NCBI GenBank assembly: GCA_050288165.1
Contig: JBNKDG010000004.1
Span: 252,143 to 316,142 of the forward strand
Source of the DNA: JAPHTQ01 sp050288165
Lineage (GTDB): Bacteria; Pseudomonadota; Gammaproteobacteria; Thiohalomonadales; Thiohalomonadaceae
DNA: 64,000 nt
Direction of reading: 5' to 3'
The notes under the pieces are model-generated. The model saw only the letters and a list, made by a program, of their open reading frames with translations, had not been told where the DNA came from and did not search any database. The position numbers and the translations under genes are program-made. Numbering within the stretch: position 1 is the stretch's first letter; each line of letters starts with the position of its first letter. Below, piece by piece: positions 44,119-52,314 of the stretch.

Positions 44119-44754
44119 TCAGGTGTTGCGGATGGCGGCCAGGACGAGATCGGCAATCTCGTTCCCCGCCTCGGTGATGCTGATGAAATGTTCCGGTATG
44201 AACAACTCCGGACGTCCCTCGATACTGCGTCGGCGTATCGGCTCGTTGACCGCATAGAGGTTCAGGCTGCCGACGATCATCATGTGCAGCATGAAGACGT
44301 TGACCCTGCGGAAGCGTCCGCTCTCAACGCCACTACGCAGTGCCGTGGTAAGGGCATTGAAGATACGACCCATCTGTGCCAGCGCCGCATCCGGCAGATT
44401 GCGCCCACCGGAGACGATCTCACGTAGCAGAAGCGGCGAGAGGGCCTTTGTCTCTTCAATGGAAGTGGCGAATACGGTGATAAAGCGGCGGATTTGCTCT
44501 TCACATTCGTCGGTGTCCGCCACCGTTTGCTCGATTCGGTCAGCGATACGGCGGAACATCCGTCCCAAAACGGCATGGTAGAGCGCCTCCTTGTCTCCAA
44601 TCTGGTAGTAGAGCGTTGCCTTGTTGACCCCGGCGGCCTGCGCCAACTCGTCCACCCGGGCGCCAGCGTATCCTTTTGCGGCGAATACCTCTGTGATTGC
44701 GTCGAGGATCGTATCAGCGGTACTTCCCGAGGTGAATTGCTCTGGCTGAGTCAT
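44119..44754 (-). CDS. TetR/AcrR family repressor of the RND operon
   Basis: A 211-residue regulator with the N-terminal helix-turn-helix (DTILDAITEVFAAKGYAG, then VDELAQAAGVNKATLYYQIGDKEAL). Its C-terminal domain is of the large-pocket type. It starts at ATG 44754 and lies 23 bases upstream of the RND gene in the same direction, so it most likely controls its own operon. Two AACC/GGTT-type palindromes in front of it are candidate operators. Confidence 0.92.
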   Translation of the reverse strand: MTQPEQFTSGSTADTILDAITEVFAAKGYAGARVDELAQAAGVNKATLYYQIGDKEALYHAVLGRMFRRIADRIEQTVADTDECEEQIRRFITVFATSIEETKALSPLLLREIVSGGRNLPDAALAQMGRIFNALTTALRSGVESGRFRRVNVFMLHMMIVGSLNLYAVNEPIRRRSIEGRPELFIPEHFISITEAGNEIADLVLAAIRNT

Positions 44755-44760
44755 GAATCT

Positions 44761-44785
44761 AACCGTTTGGTTTAACTGAATGGTT
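44761..44785 (-). promoter_or_regulatory. Candidate TetR operator
   Basis: AACCGTTTGGTT (44761-44772) and AACTGAATGGTT (44774-44785) are two palindrome-like 12-mers, 13 bases apart, six bases upstream of the TetR start. Such tandem sites suit binding of two dimers and autorepression. Confidence 0.55.
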
Positions 44786-44835
44786 GAATTCTGTGCGTGC
44801 AACCTGTCTATGTCAAGCAGCTAGCGGTTGTTCCT

Positions 44836-44870
44836 GCCGTCATAAATCGTTCACATGATTTTCCTACACT
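44836..44870 (+). promoter_or_regulatory. Putative Pho box before the PstS-OmpA gene
   Basis: GTCA at 44839 and TTCA at 44850 are 11 bases apart inside GCCGTCATAAATCGTTCAC, close to the Pho box consensus. TACACT at 44865-44870 can serve as the -10. The start codon is 44 bases further on. Confidence 0.7.
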
Positions 44871-44913
44871 ACGCTCGCCAATAAGCCAAAAGTAGTAAAG
44901 GATAATCCGAGCC

Positions 44914-46224
44914 ATGCTCAGAACTATTTGTTTTTCATTGTTTTTATTTACGGTTTCGTTCTCTCTCCATGCCGAGGAGGTGTTGCTGCGGTTACACGGA
45001 TCCAACACCATTGGCGCGAATTTAGGGCCTGAATTGATTAAGTCCTGGCTACGCGATACCCGCTACACCGATATCCGGCAGATCCCGCAGGCGCCGCAGG
45101 AGAGCAGGATTGTCGCGGTTTCCCCCGAGGGACGTACGGTGAGGGTGGAGATCCACGCCCACGGCTCCAGCACTGCTTTCAGTTCACTGGAGCGGGGTGA
45201 GGCCGATATCGGGATGGCCTCGCGACCGATCAAGGATAAAGAGGTGGTTAAATTGGCGGACCGGGGTCAAATGGACTCCTCGACCAGCGAGTTTGTGGTC
45301 GGCCTGGATGGCATCGCGGTGATCGTCCACCCCTCCAATCCGCTGACACAGCTCGATCGGCAGCAATTGATGCGTATCTTCTCCGGCGAGGTGACCGACT
45401 GGCGTAGTGTCGGCGCACCCGCCGCACCGATCCATGTCTATGCTCGTGACGACAAGTCGGGCACCTACGACACCTTCAAGCACCTGATCCTCGACAAGCA
45501 GCATCCGCTGATTGGCACAGCCAGGCGTTTTGAATCCAATGCCAATCTCTCCGATGAGGTGGCAAAGGATCCGAATGGCATTGGTTTTGTCGGCCTGCCC
45601 TATATTCGTCAGTCGAAGGCGCTGGCGGTTAGTGACGGTGGCGCGGCTATCAGCCCGGATGATTTCACCGTCGCGACGGAAGACTACGCTCTGGCGCGGC
45701 GACTTTTTCTCTATCTGCCGGAGCGCCCATATAACAGTGCGGCGCAGCATTTCATCCACTACGCCCTCTCCCGACTGGGACAGCAGATCGTGGCGCAGAC
45801 CGGGTTCGTTTCCCAGGATATTGTCACCGGCACTGCACTGGCTAGCGGCAAGGCACTGCCTGATTACACTTCACTGATCGACGGTGCCGAGCGTCTGTCG
45901 CTCAATTTCCGTTTCCACCGCGGTTCGGCCCATCTCGACACCAAGGCACTGCAGGATATCCAGCGGCTGGTCGAGTACCTGTCGCGCCAGGAAAACCAGC
46001 AGCGGGATCTGATTCTGGTCGGTTTCGCCGACAGTAACGAGGTCATTCCCATGCATAGTCTGGGGCTCTCCATCGCCCGTGCCGACGGCGTGGCCGATGT
46101 ATTGATCAACAAAGGTGTTGCGCCGAAAAAGGTGCGTGGTCTCGGTGCCGCGGCCAGTGTCGCTTCCAACGAGACCGAGCAGGGGAGGCAGAAGAATCGT
46201 CGCGTCGAGGTTTGGATCAGGTAA
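44914..46224 (+). CDS. PstS-like phosphate-binding protein fused to OmpA-like domain
   Basis: A 436-residue exported protein. After a signal peptide (about 1-20) comes a PstS-type binding domain (about 22-310). It contains RLHGSNTIGANLGPELI, HGSSTAFSSLERGEADIGMASRPI and YARDDKSGTYDTFKH. The last about 110 residues form an OmpA-like peptidoglycan-binding domain ending in GRQKNRRVEVWIR. It could anchor phosphate capture to the cell wall. A Pho box upstream supports phosphate control. It is separate from pstS and is read divergently from tetR. Confidence 0.88.
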   Translation: MLRTICFSLFLFTVSFSLHAEEVLLRLHGSNTIGANLGPELIKSWLRDTRYTDIRQIPQAPQESRIVAVSPEGRTVRVEIHAHGSSTAFSSLERGEADIGMASRPIKDKEVVKLADRGQMDSSTSEFVVGLDGIAVIVHPSNPLTQLDRQQLMRIFSGEVTDWRSVGAPAAPIHVYARDDKSGTYDTFKHLILDKQHPLIGTARRFESNANLSDEVAKDPNGIGFVGLPYIRQSKALAVSDGGAAISPDDFTVATEDYALARRLFLYLPERPYNSAAQHFIHYALSRLGQQIVAQTGFVSQDIVTGTALASGKALPDYTSLIDGAERLSLNFRFHRGSAHLDTKALQDIQRLVEYLSRQENQQRDLILVGFADSNEVIPMHSLGLSIARADGVADVLINKGVAPKKVRGLGAAASVASNETEQGRQKNRRVEVWIR

Positions 46225-46230
46225 AAGAAG

Positions 46231-46300
46231 CTCTACCACGAAGCGCACGAAGGCCACGAAGGTTTTCCCGCTTTAACTTTGTGTTCTTCGTGGTAAAAGC
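46231..46300. repeat. ACCACGAAG inverted repeat
   Basis: TACCACGAAGCGCAC (from 46234) pairs with GTGTTCTTCGTGGTA (to 46294), leaving a 30-base centre. It is related in style to the CGCAAAGACGC repeats at 8.98 and 59.93 kb. It lies between the fusion gene and ilvD and might end the former's transcript. Confidence 0.6.
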
Positions 46301-46377
46301 TTTTTGCCACAGGTTTTCCCGCGCCGCGCTCGGCGGTGTACACTTACGGTTTTCGGTGATCCAACGAGAGAGAGACC

Positions 46378-48228
46378 ATGCCCGAGTACCGTTCCCGTAC
46401 CTCCACCCACGGCCGCAACATGGCCGGTGCCCGTTCCCTGTGGCGTGCCACAGGCATGAAGGATGAGGACTTTAACAAGCCGATTATTGCGGTGGTTAAC
46501 TCCTTCACCCAGTTCGTGCCGGGTCATGTCCACCTCAAGGACCTGGGGCAGATGGTGGCGCGGGAGATCGAAAAGGCCGGTGGTGTGGCGAAAGAGTTCA
46601 ACACCATCGCCGTCGACGACGGTATCGCTATGGGCCATAGCGGCATGCTCTATTCGCTGCCGTCGCGGGAGATCATCGCCGACAGCGTCGAGTACATGGT
46701 CAATGCCCACTGTGCCGATGCGCTGGTCTGCATCTCCAACTGCGACAAGATCACCCCCGGTATGCTGAATGCCGCACTACGTCTTAACATCCCCGCGGTG
46801 TTTGTCTCCGGCGGACCGATGGAGGCGGGCAAGGCGGTGGTGCACGGCGGTGAAGTGCATCTGGATCTGATCGACGCCATGATCATGGCGGCCAATCCGA
46901 ATGAGAGCGACGCCGATGTCGAGATCGTCGAGCGTTCTGCCTGTCCCACCTGCGGCTCCTGCTCCGGTATGTTCACCGCCAACTCGATGAACTGCCTCAC
47001 CGAGGCGCTGGGCCTCAGCCTGCCGGGCAACGGTTCGCTGGTGGCGACCCACGCCGACCGCAAGGAGCTGTTCCTGCGTGCCGGTCGTCTGAGTGTCGAA
47101 CTGGCCAAGCGCTACTACGAGGGCGATGACGCCAGCGTGCTACCGCGTTCCATCGCCACCAAGGCGGCCTTCGAAAATGCCATGAGTCTGGATATCGCCA
47201 TGGGCGGCTCCACCAACACCATCCTGCACCTGCTCGCGGCGGCGCAGGAGGGGGGCGTCGATTTCACCATGGCCGACATCGATCGCCTGTCACGCAAGGT
47301 GCCGCACCTGTGCAAGGTCGCTCCTTCCACCCAGAAGTACCATATGGAAGATGTGCATCACGCGGGCGGTGTTGTCGGTATCCTCGGTGAACTGGAGCGC
47401 GCCGGTCTGTTGCACACCGATGTGGGCACCGTGCATGCGCCGAGCATGGGTGATGCGCTGGCTCAGTGGGATGTGGTGCGCAACAGCGATGCCGCGGTGA
47501 GCGAATTCTATCGTGCCGCCCCCGGTGGCGTGCCGACCCAGACCGCCTTCAGTCAGGACAAGCGCTATGCCGAACTGGATGCGGATCGGACTAACGGCTG
47601 TATCCGCGATCTGGCACACGCCTATTCCAAAGATGGCGGTCTCGCTGTGCTCTACGGCAACATCGCCGAAGAAGGCTGTGTGGTAAAGACCGCCGGTGTC
47701 GACGCATCGATCCTCAAGTTCTCCGGTCCCGCCGTGGTCTGTGAGAGCCAGGAAGAAGCGGTGGAGAAGATCCTCGGCGACAAGGTCAAGGCGGGTGACG
47801 TGGTCATCGTCCGTTACGAAGGGCCGCGTGGCGGACCGGGTATGCAGGAGATGCTCTACCCGACTTCATACATTAAATCGAAAGGACTGGGTAAGGCCTG
47901 CGCCCTGCTGACCGACGGTCGTTTCTCCGGTGGTACTTCCGGATTGTCCATCGGCCACGTTTCGCCGGAAGCAGCGGAGGGCGGTGCCATCGGCCTGGTG
48001 CAGGATGGCGATATCATCGAGATCGATATCCCCGGTCGCACCATCCGCGTGGCGGTGAGCGATGACGAACTGGCCAAACGCCGTGCCGAGATGGAAGCGA
48101 AGGGCGCGGCAGCATGGAAACCGGCGACACGTCAGCGCCCTGTTTCCCAGGCACTGCGTGCCTATGCGGCGATGACCACTTCCGCGGCCCGCGGTGCGGT
48201 GCGCGACGTCAGCCAACTGGAAAAATAG
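46378..48228 (+). CDS. ilvD: Dihydroxy-acid dehydratase
   Basis: Iron-sulfur enzyme of valine, isoleucine and leucine synthesis that dehydrates dihydroxy acids to 2-keto acids. The 616 residues equal the E. coli length. Cluster cysteines C122 (ISNCDKITPGM) and C195 (TCGSCSGMFTANS) occupy the E. coli positions. The C-terminal GGTSGLSIGHVSPEAA block is intact. An AGAGAGAG ribosome-site region precedes ATG 46378. No other ilv gene is adjacent. Confidence 0.97.
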   Translation: MPEYRSRTSTHGRNMAGARSLWRATGMKDEDFNKPIIAVVNSFTQFVPGHVHLKDLGQMVAREIEKAGGVAKEFNTIAVDDGIAMGHSGMLYSLPSREIIADSVEYMVNAHCADALVCISNCDKITPGMLNAALRLNIPAVFVSGGPMEAGKAVVHGGEVHLDLIDAMIMAANPNESDADVEIVERSACPTCGSCSGMFTANSMNCLTEALGLSLPGNGSLVATHADRKELFLRAGRLSVELAKRYYEGDDASVLPRSIATKAAFENAMSLDIAMGGSTNTILHLLAAAQEGGVDFTMADIDRLSRKVPHLCKVAPSTQKYHMEDVHHAGGVVGILGELERAGLLHTDVGTVHAPSMGDALAQWDVVRNSDAAVSEFYRAAPGGVPTQTAFSQDKRYAELDADRTNGCIRDLAHAYSKDGGLAVLYGNIAEEGCVVKTAGVDASILKFSGPAVVCESQEEAVEKILGDKVKAGDVVIVRYEGPRGGPGMQEMLYPTSYIKSKGLGKACALLTDGRFSGGTSGLSIGHVSPEAAEGGAIGLVQDGDIIEIDIPGRTIRVAVSDDELAKRRAEMEAKGAAAWKPATRQRPVSQALRAYAAMTTSAARGAVRDVSQLEK

Positions 48229-48289
48229 ACGTTTGCGATTACCACGGCAGGGAGGCCGTTGGTAACAAAAAGGTCATCCAGCGCTCGCG

Positions 48290-48325
48290 TTGTCACACGA
48301 ATGTCATATTCTTTGTTTTTAATGA
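48290..48325 (+). promoter_or_regulatory. Pho box before phoB
   Basis: GTCA at 48292 and 48303, exactly 11 bases apart, in TTGTCACACGAATGTCAT. A TAATGAT around 48319-48325 can be the -10. This points to PhoB autoregulation. Confidence 0.8.
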
Positions 48326-48352
48326 TGCCATGTTCAAACGAGTGACTCTGTT

Positions 48353-49045
48353 ATGACAGGCAAAAGAATATTGTTGGTGGAAGACGAGGCGGCGATCCGC
48401 GAGATGACAGCCATGGCATTGCAGCGAGCGGGTTACATGGTCGAAGAGGCCGAGGATGCCCAGGCTGCAGAACGTGCGGTGACTGACAACCTGCCCGACC
48501 TGATCCTGATGGACTGGATGCTGCCGGGTAGTAGTGGTGTAGAGCTGGCGCGTCGTTTCCGCCGTGACGACTATACCCGTGAAGTGCCGATTATCATGCT
48601 CACCGCCCGTTCGGAAGAGGATGATCGTATTCGCGGCCTGGAGAGCGGTGCAGACGATTACGTCACCAAGCCGTTTTCGCCGCGGGAACTGATCGCGCGG
48701 ATCAAGGCGGTGATGCGCCGCAGCAGTGCCGAGCAGGATGAGGGACAGATAGCCGTGGATGGGCTGGTGCTCGACAGCCACAGCCATCGGGTCAGCGCCA
48801 ACGGTAATGTGCTGGATATGGGGCCGACCGAGTTCCGTCTGCTACAGTTTTTCATGTCCCACCCGGAGCGGGTCTACAGCCGTTCCCAGTTGCTGGACAT
48901 GGTATGGAGCCGCGGTAGTTTCGTTGAAGAGCGTACCGTCGACGTGCATATTCGCCGTTTGCGCAAAGCACTGTCGGAACAGAGTTTTGATCGTTTCATT
49001 CAGACGGTGCGTGGAGCCGGTTATCGTTTCTCCTCGCAATTCTGA
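48353..49045 (+). CDS. phoB: Phosphate regulon response regulator PhoB
   Basis: A 230-residue OmpR-type regulator. The receiver domain has the acidic pair in VEDEAA, phospho-acceptor D54 (LMDWMLPG) and the lysine in DYVTKPFSPREL. The winged-helix domain (about 130-228) has TEFRLLQFFMSHPERVYSRSQ and ERTVDVHIRRLRKAL. Length and sequence match PhoB. It is followed after 17 bases by phoR. Pho boxes in this window are its expected targets. Confidence 0.96.
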   Translation: MTGKRILLVEDEAAIREMTAMALQRAGYMVEEAEDAQAAERAVTDNLPDLILMDWMLPGSSGVELARRFRRDDYTREVPIIMLTARSEEDDRIRGLESGADDYVTKPFSPRELIARIKAVMRRSSAEQDEGQIAVDGLVLDSHSHRVSANGNVLDMGPTEFRLLQFFMSHPERVYSRSQLLDMVWSRGSFVEERTVDVHIRRLRKALSEQSFDRFIQTVRGAGYRFSSQF

Positions 49046-49062
49046 AGCAGGAGAGTATTCCA

Positions 49063-50361
49063 TTGTTCAATCCATGGTCAGCCGAGTTGCGACGATTGAT
49101 GCTGGTGATGTCACTAGCGCTGTTCATCGGCCTGTTGCTCGGCTATCCCGTCGCCGTGGTGAGCGGCGCGCTGGCGTCGTATCTCGCCTGGCATCTGCGT
49201 AACCTTTATCGGCTCTATGCCTGGCTGCGTGACGGCCACAGTTTTCATCCCCCTGAATCGGACGGGATCTGGGGCGAAGTCTTCCACCAGCTCTATCGTC
49301 TGCAACTTCGTAACCGTAAGCGCAAGCGTCGCCTGACCGGACTGATCAAACGTTTCCAGGAAGCCACCGCGGCGATGCCCGATGCAACGGTGATTCTGGA
49401 CGCCGATGGCAGTATCGAGTGGTTCAACAGTGCCGCTGAACAACTGCTGGGGCTGCATCCTGGCAAGGATGTGGGGCAGCGGATCGTCAATCTGGTGCGC
49501 AGCCCTGAATTTGCCCGTTTCCTTGCCAGCGAGGAGAGCAGTGAGCCGCTGCGTATCGCTTCGCCCGATGACGACAATCTTGTCCTCAGTATGCGTATCG
49601 TGCCCTACGGTAATGATCAGCGTCTGTTACTGGCGCGTGATATCAGTCAGCAGCAACGACTGGAGCAGATGCGCCGCGATTTCGTTGCCAATGTTTCTCA
49701 TGAGTTGCGTACGCCGCTTACCGTGGTGGCGGGCTTTCTCGAAACCTTGCTCGACGACGAACACCCTGACTACGCTACACGTTCGATGCAGTTAATGCAG
49801 CAGCAGACACAGCGGATGCAGCACATCGTCGAAGACCTGCTACTGCTGTCACGTCTGGAAACCGATCGCACTCGTCCTGTGGGCGAAGTGGTCTCCGTCT
49901 CCGCGGTGTTGTCGATGATCGAAGAGGGCATCGAACCATTGGCGCAGCAGAAGCAGCAGACGATTCGTTTTGAATGTGATCCTGACTTACGACTCTTTGG
50001 TGCAGAGAAGGAGCTCTATAGTGCCTTCAATAATCTGGTGACCAATGCGGTCCGCTATACCCCGGAAGCGGGACGAATCAATGTACGCTGGTATCGCGAT
50101 GAGCGTGGCGCCCATCTGGAGGTGCAGGATAGTGGTGTGGGTATCGCACCGCAGCATATTCCGCGTCTCACCGAGCGGTTTTACCGTGTTGATGTGGGAC
50201 GTTCACGGGACTCAGGCGGTACCGGGCTGGGATTGGCCATTGTCAAACATGTGGTCAATCGTCACGAGGGTATTCTGCGTATCAGTAGTGTGATCAACCA
50301 GGGTAGTACCTTCACAATCGACTTTCCCTCCAACCTGATTGTGGGCGAGAAGGCTGCCTGA
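49063..50361 (+). CDS. phoR: Phosphate regulon sensor kinase PhoR
   Basis: A 432-residue inner-membrane sensor with two N-terminal hydrophobic segments (about 10-50) and almost no periplasmic loop. A PAS domain (about 95-195) precedes the H-box FVANVSHELRTPL, with H213 as in E. coli PhoR. The ATPase domain has N-box (FNNLVTNAVRYTP), DSGVGI and GGTGLGLAIVKH. Translation begins at TTG 49063, nine bases after AGGAG. It senses phosphate through the Pst transporter and PhoU rather than directly. Confidence 0.95.
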   Translation: MFNPWSAELRRLMLVMSLALFIGLLLGYPVAVVSGALASYLAWHLRNLYRLYAWLRDGHSFHPPESDGIWGEVFHQLYRLQLRNRKRKRRLTGLIKRFQEATAAMPDATVILDADGSIEWFNSAAEQLLGLHPGKDVGQRIVNLVRSPEFARFLASEESSEPLRIASPDDDNLVLSMRIVPYGNDQRLLLARDISQQQRLEQMRRDFVANVSHELRTPLTVVAGFLETLLDDEHPDYATRSMQLMQQQTQRMQHIVEDLLLLSRLETDRTRPVGEVVSVSAVLSMIEEGIEPLAQQKQQTIRFECDPDLRLFGAEKELYSAFNNLVTNAVRYTPEAGRINVRWYRDERGAHLEVQDSGVGIAPQHIPRLTERFYRVDVGRSRDSGGTGLGLAIVKHVVNRHEGILRISSVINQGSTFTIDFPSNLIVGEKAA

Positions 50362-50416
50362 CGTCACACGGCAGTCATCTAAACTTCACCGCAATGTCAT
50401 ATTAGTGTCACAAACT
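50362..50416 (+). promoter_or_regulatory. Tandem Pho box array before pstS
   Basis: Five half-sites are phased at exactly 11 bases: GTCA 50363, GTCA 50374, TTCA 50385, GTCA 50396 and GTCA 50407. The last two form ATGTCATATTAGTGTCACA, a near-consensus Pho box. This would allow cooperative loading of at least two PhoB dimers. Confidence 0.85.
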
Positions 50417-50468
50417 GGCGTCATAGTTGGCGCGTCGTATGAATCTTTCGTTACAGGAGCGCTGTAAT

Positions 50469-51440
50469 ATGAACAAACTGAAACATTTGGTGATGGCGGT
50501 TGCCGCCACTACCCTGATCTCCGGCCATGCACTGGCTGCTGCCAAGGTCGATGCGAACCTGCCTGAATACACCCGCGCCAGCGGCGTTTCCGGCAATATT
50601 TCCAGCGTCGGTTCCGATACCCTGGCGAACCTGATGACGCTGTGGGCCGAAGAGTTCAAGCGTAACTACCCCAACGTCAACATCCAGATCCAGGCCGCCG
50701 GTTCTTCCACTGCGCCGCCAGCACTGACCGAAGGCACCTCCAATCTCGGCCCGATGAGCCGTAAGATGAAGGACAAGGAACTGGAAGCCTTTGAAAAGAA
50801 ATATGGTTACAAGCCGACCGCGATCCCGGTGGCTATCGATGCCCTGGCGGTTTATGTGCACAAAGACAACCCGATCAAGGGTCTGAGCATTCCGCAGGTC
50901 GATGCCATCTTCTCCGCTACCCGCAAGTGCGGTTATAACGAAGACATCACCGCCTGGGATCAGGTCGGCGTCAGTGGTTCTCTGGGTGGTAAGAACATCC
51001 AGCTTTACGGTCGTAACTCTGTTTCCGGTACTTACGGTTACTTCAAGAAGCACGCGCTGTGCAAAGGCGATTACCGCAGTACCGTTAACGAGCAGCCCGG
51101 TTCCGCCTCGGTCGTACAGTCGGTTTCCAGCTCCATTAACGGCATCGGTTACTCTGGTGTGGGTTACAAGACCTCTGGTGTTCGCGCAGTACCGCTGGCG
51201 AAGAAAGAGGGGCAGCCCTTCATTGAAGCTTCTACCGAGAATGCGCTTACCGGTAAGTACCCGCTGTCCCGTTTCCTCTACATCTACGTGAACAAGCATC
51301 CGAACCAGCCGCTGGCCCCGCTGGAGCGTGAGTTCATCAAGATGGTGATGTCCAAGGTCGGTCAGGAAGTAGTGGTGAAGGATGGTTACATCCCGCTGCC
51401 TGCCAACCTGGTGAAAAAGGAACTGGCCAAGCTGGACTAA
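50469..51440 (+). CDS. pstS: Phosphate-binding protein PstS
   Basis: Periplasmic phosphate receptor of the Pst ABC transporter. From ATG 50469 (AGGAG nine bases upstream) it has 323 residues with signal peptide ending near ALAAAK. Binding-loop segments are SVGSDTLANLMTLW, AGSSTAPPALTEGTSNLGPMSR and RNSVSGTYGYFKK. The gene is followed by a terminator, and pstCAB lies 3 kb downstream behind a separate Pho box. Pst components are therefore made from two promoters. Confidence 0.96.
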   Translation: MNKLKHLVMAVAATTLISGHALAAAKVDANLPEYTRASGVSGNISSVGSDTLANLMTLWAEEFKRNYPNVNIQIQAAGSSTAPPALTEGTSNLGPMSRKMKDKELEAFEKKYGYKPTAIPVAIDALAVYVHKDNPIKGLSIPQVDAIFSATRKCGYNEDITAWDQVGVSGSLGGKNIQLYGRNSVSGTYGYFKKHALCKGDYRSTVNEQPGSASVVQSVSSSINGIGYSGVGYKTSGVRAVPLAKKEGQPFIEASTENALTGKYPLSRFLYIYVNKHPNQPLAPLEREFIKMVMSKVGQEVVVKDGYIPLPANLVKKELAKLD

Positions 51441-51468
51441 ACACCACCGTCTCGCAAGGCAAAAAAAG

Positions 51469-51492
51469 AACGCCCCTTCGGGGGCGTTTGTG
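51469..51492 (+). terminator. Terminator after pstS
   Basis: Perfect eight-base stem AACGCCCC/GGGGCGTT with a TTCG tetraloop, followed by TGTGT and preceded by AAAAAAAG. It lies 28 bases after the pstS stop. Confidence 0.9.
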
Positions 51493-51541
51493 TCCAAGGA
51501 TGGACGGGGCGCTCATTCACATCCCTGTGATCGCGCCACTG

Positions 51542-51583
51542 GTGCATCCCTTCACGGCGTATGCCGCGGGTGCAGGGATGCAC
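51542..51583. repeat. Nested palindrome GTGCATCCCT...AGGGATGCAC
   Basis: Perfect ten-base arms enclose a second hairpin, CGGCGTATGCCG (51555-51566). It sits between convergent pstS and the PilZ-like gene. No coding sense is seen. Confidence 0.6.
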
Positions 51584-51672
51584 AGGAGCGGCGTTGTAAC
51601 AACAAGGTGTAGCAGGAGGAGAAACGTGAAGGGGTCTAAGAGTTAGGATTCGTGCCTGGTCTGAGCCCACTT

Positions 51673-51978
51673 CTAGTGAATCGTGATGTAGGGCAACAGT
51701 GCCTTGGTCGTCGCCGCATCACATTTCTGGAAATCCAGGATATAGCCCTCGGGGTGAGAACTCGCCACCCTGGCGCGGATGAAGTGGAAAGCAGGGGGAT
51801 CGCCACCGATGCTTAGCAGAATATCCACTTCGCTGTTTTCGGCGAGGGTCACGCAGCCAGTGTTGACCAATACCCGCTGGGTGCCGAATTCAGCATGTAG
51901 TGCCCGTACCAGACCCAATGGTGCGTAATTCAGTAGCAGGCTGATGTTTGACTGATCGTATTCTCCGTACTGCAGCAT
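51673..51978 (-). CDS. Small protein with PilZ-like fold, unknown function
   Basis: A 101-residue soluble protein from ATG 51978, preceded by GGGAGGAG. The strand pattern RVLVNTGCVTL - SEVDILLSIG - HFIRARVASSHPEGYILDF resembles a PilZ barrel, but the c-di-GMP-binding RxxxR and D/NxSxxG motifs are not present. It may therefore be a non-binding PilZ relative or an unrelated beta protein. It has no close partner; the upstream 330 bases hold GATAAT repeats. Confidence 0.55.
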   Translation of the reverse strand: MLQYGEYDQSNISLLLNYAPLGLVRALHAEFGTQRVLVNTGCVTLAENSEVDILLSIGGDPPAFHFIRARVASSHPEGYILDFQKCDAATTKALLPYITIH

Positions 51979-52314
51979 GGCGCACTCCTCCCTGAACAAC
52001 CTGCAACAAAAATCCACTGGTTTCACTAAGTTAGCTTAAGTTAGGCGCTGCGCTACATTGCAGGATTGTTAAACGCTAATGGACCGTCACCACTTCATAA
52101 GTGGTAGTTCTGTAATCGCAGCGTGTACTTTTTATGTGAACAGCCCTTCAGGTATAAAAACCATAATAAAATTGTGTGCTTAGTCGTGCAGCGAGTGGAA
52201 TCGGTTGAGAAAAGTACGCTAAGCGCATGAGAGGGTGATACTGATAATTATGCCGGTAATGATAAGAAACAATTATCAATAATTATCAGGAAGTTAGCAG
52301 GAATCAGCGGTTAT
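51979..52314. other. AT-rich intergenic region with GATAAT repeats
   Basis: No gene supported. An array at 52237-52288 contains GATAAT/ATTATC hexamers in both orientations (GATACTGATAATTAT at 52237-52251; TGATAAGAAACAATTATCA at 52260-52278; AATTATC at 52281-52287), resembling Fur-type operators but not matching the 19-base consensus well. ACCACTTCATAAGTGGT (52089-52105) forms a small hairpin. A short untranslated RNA read leftward is possible but unproven. Confidence 0.45.

Noticed and set aside
52237..52288. A canonical Fur box
   Set aside because: The best alignment to the 19-base consensus matches about 13 bases and no iron gene is adjacent. It is kept only as an open question.
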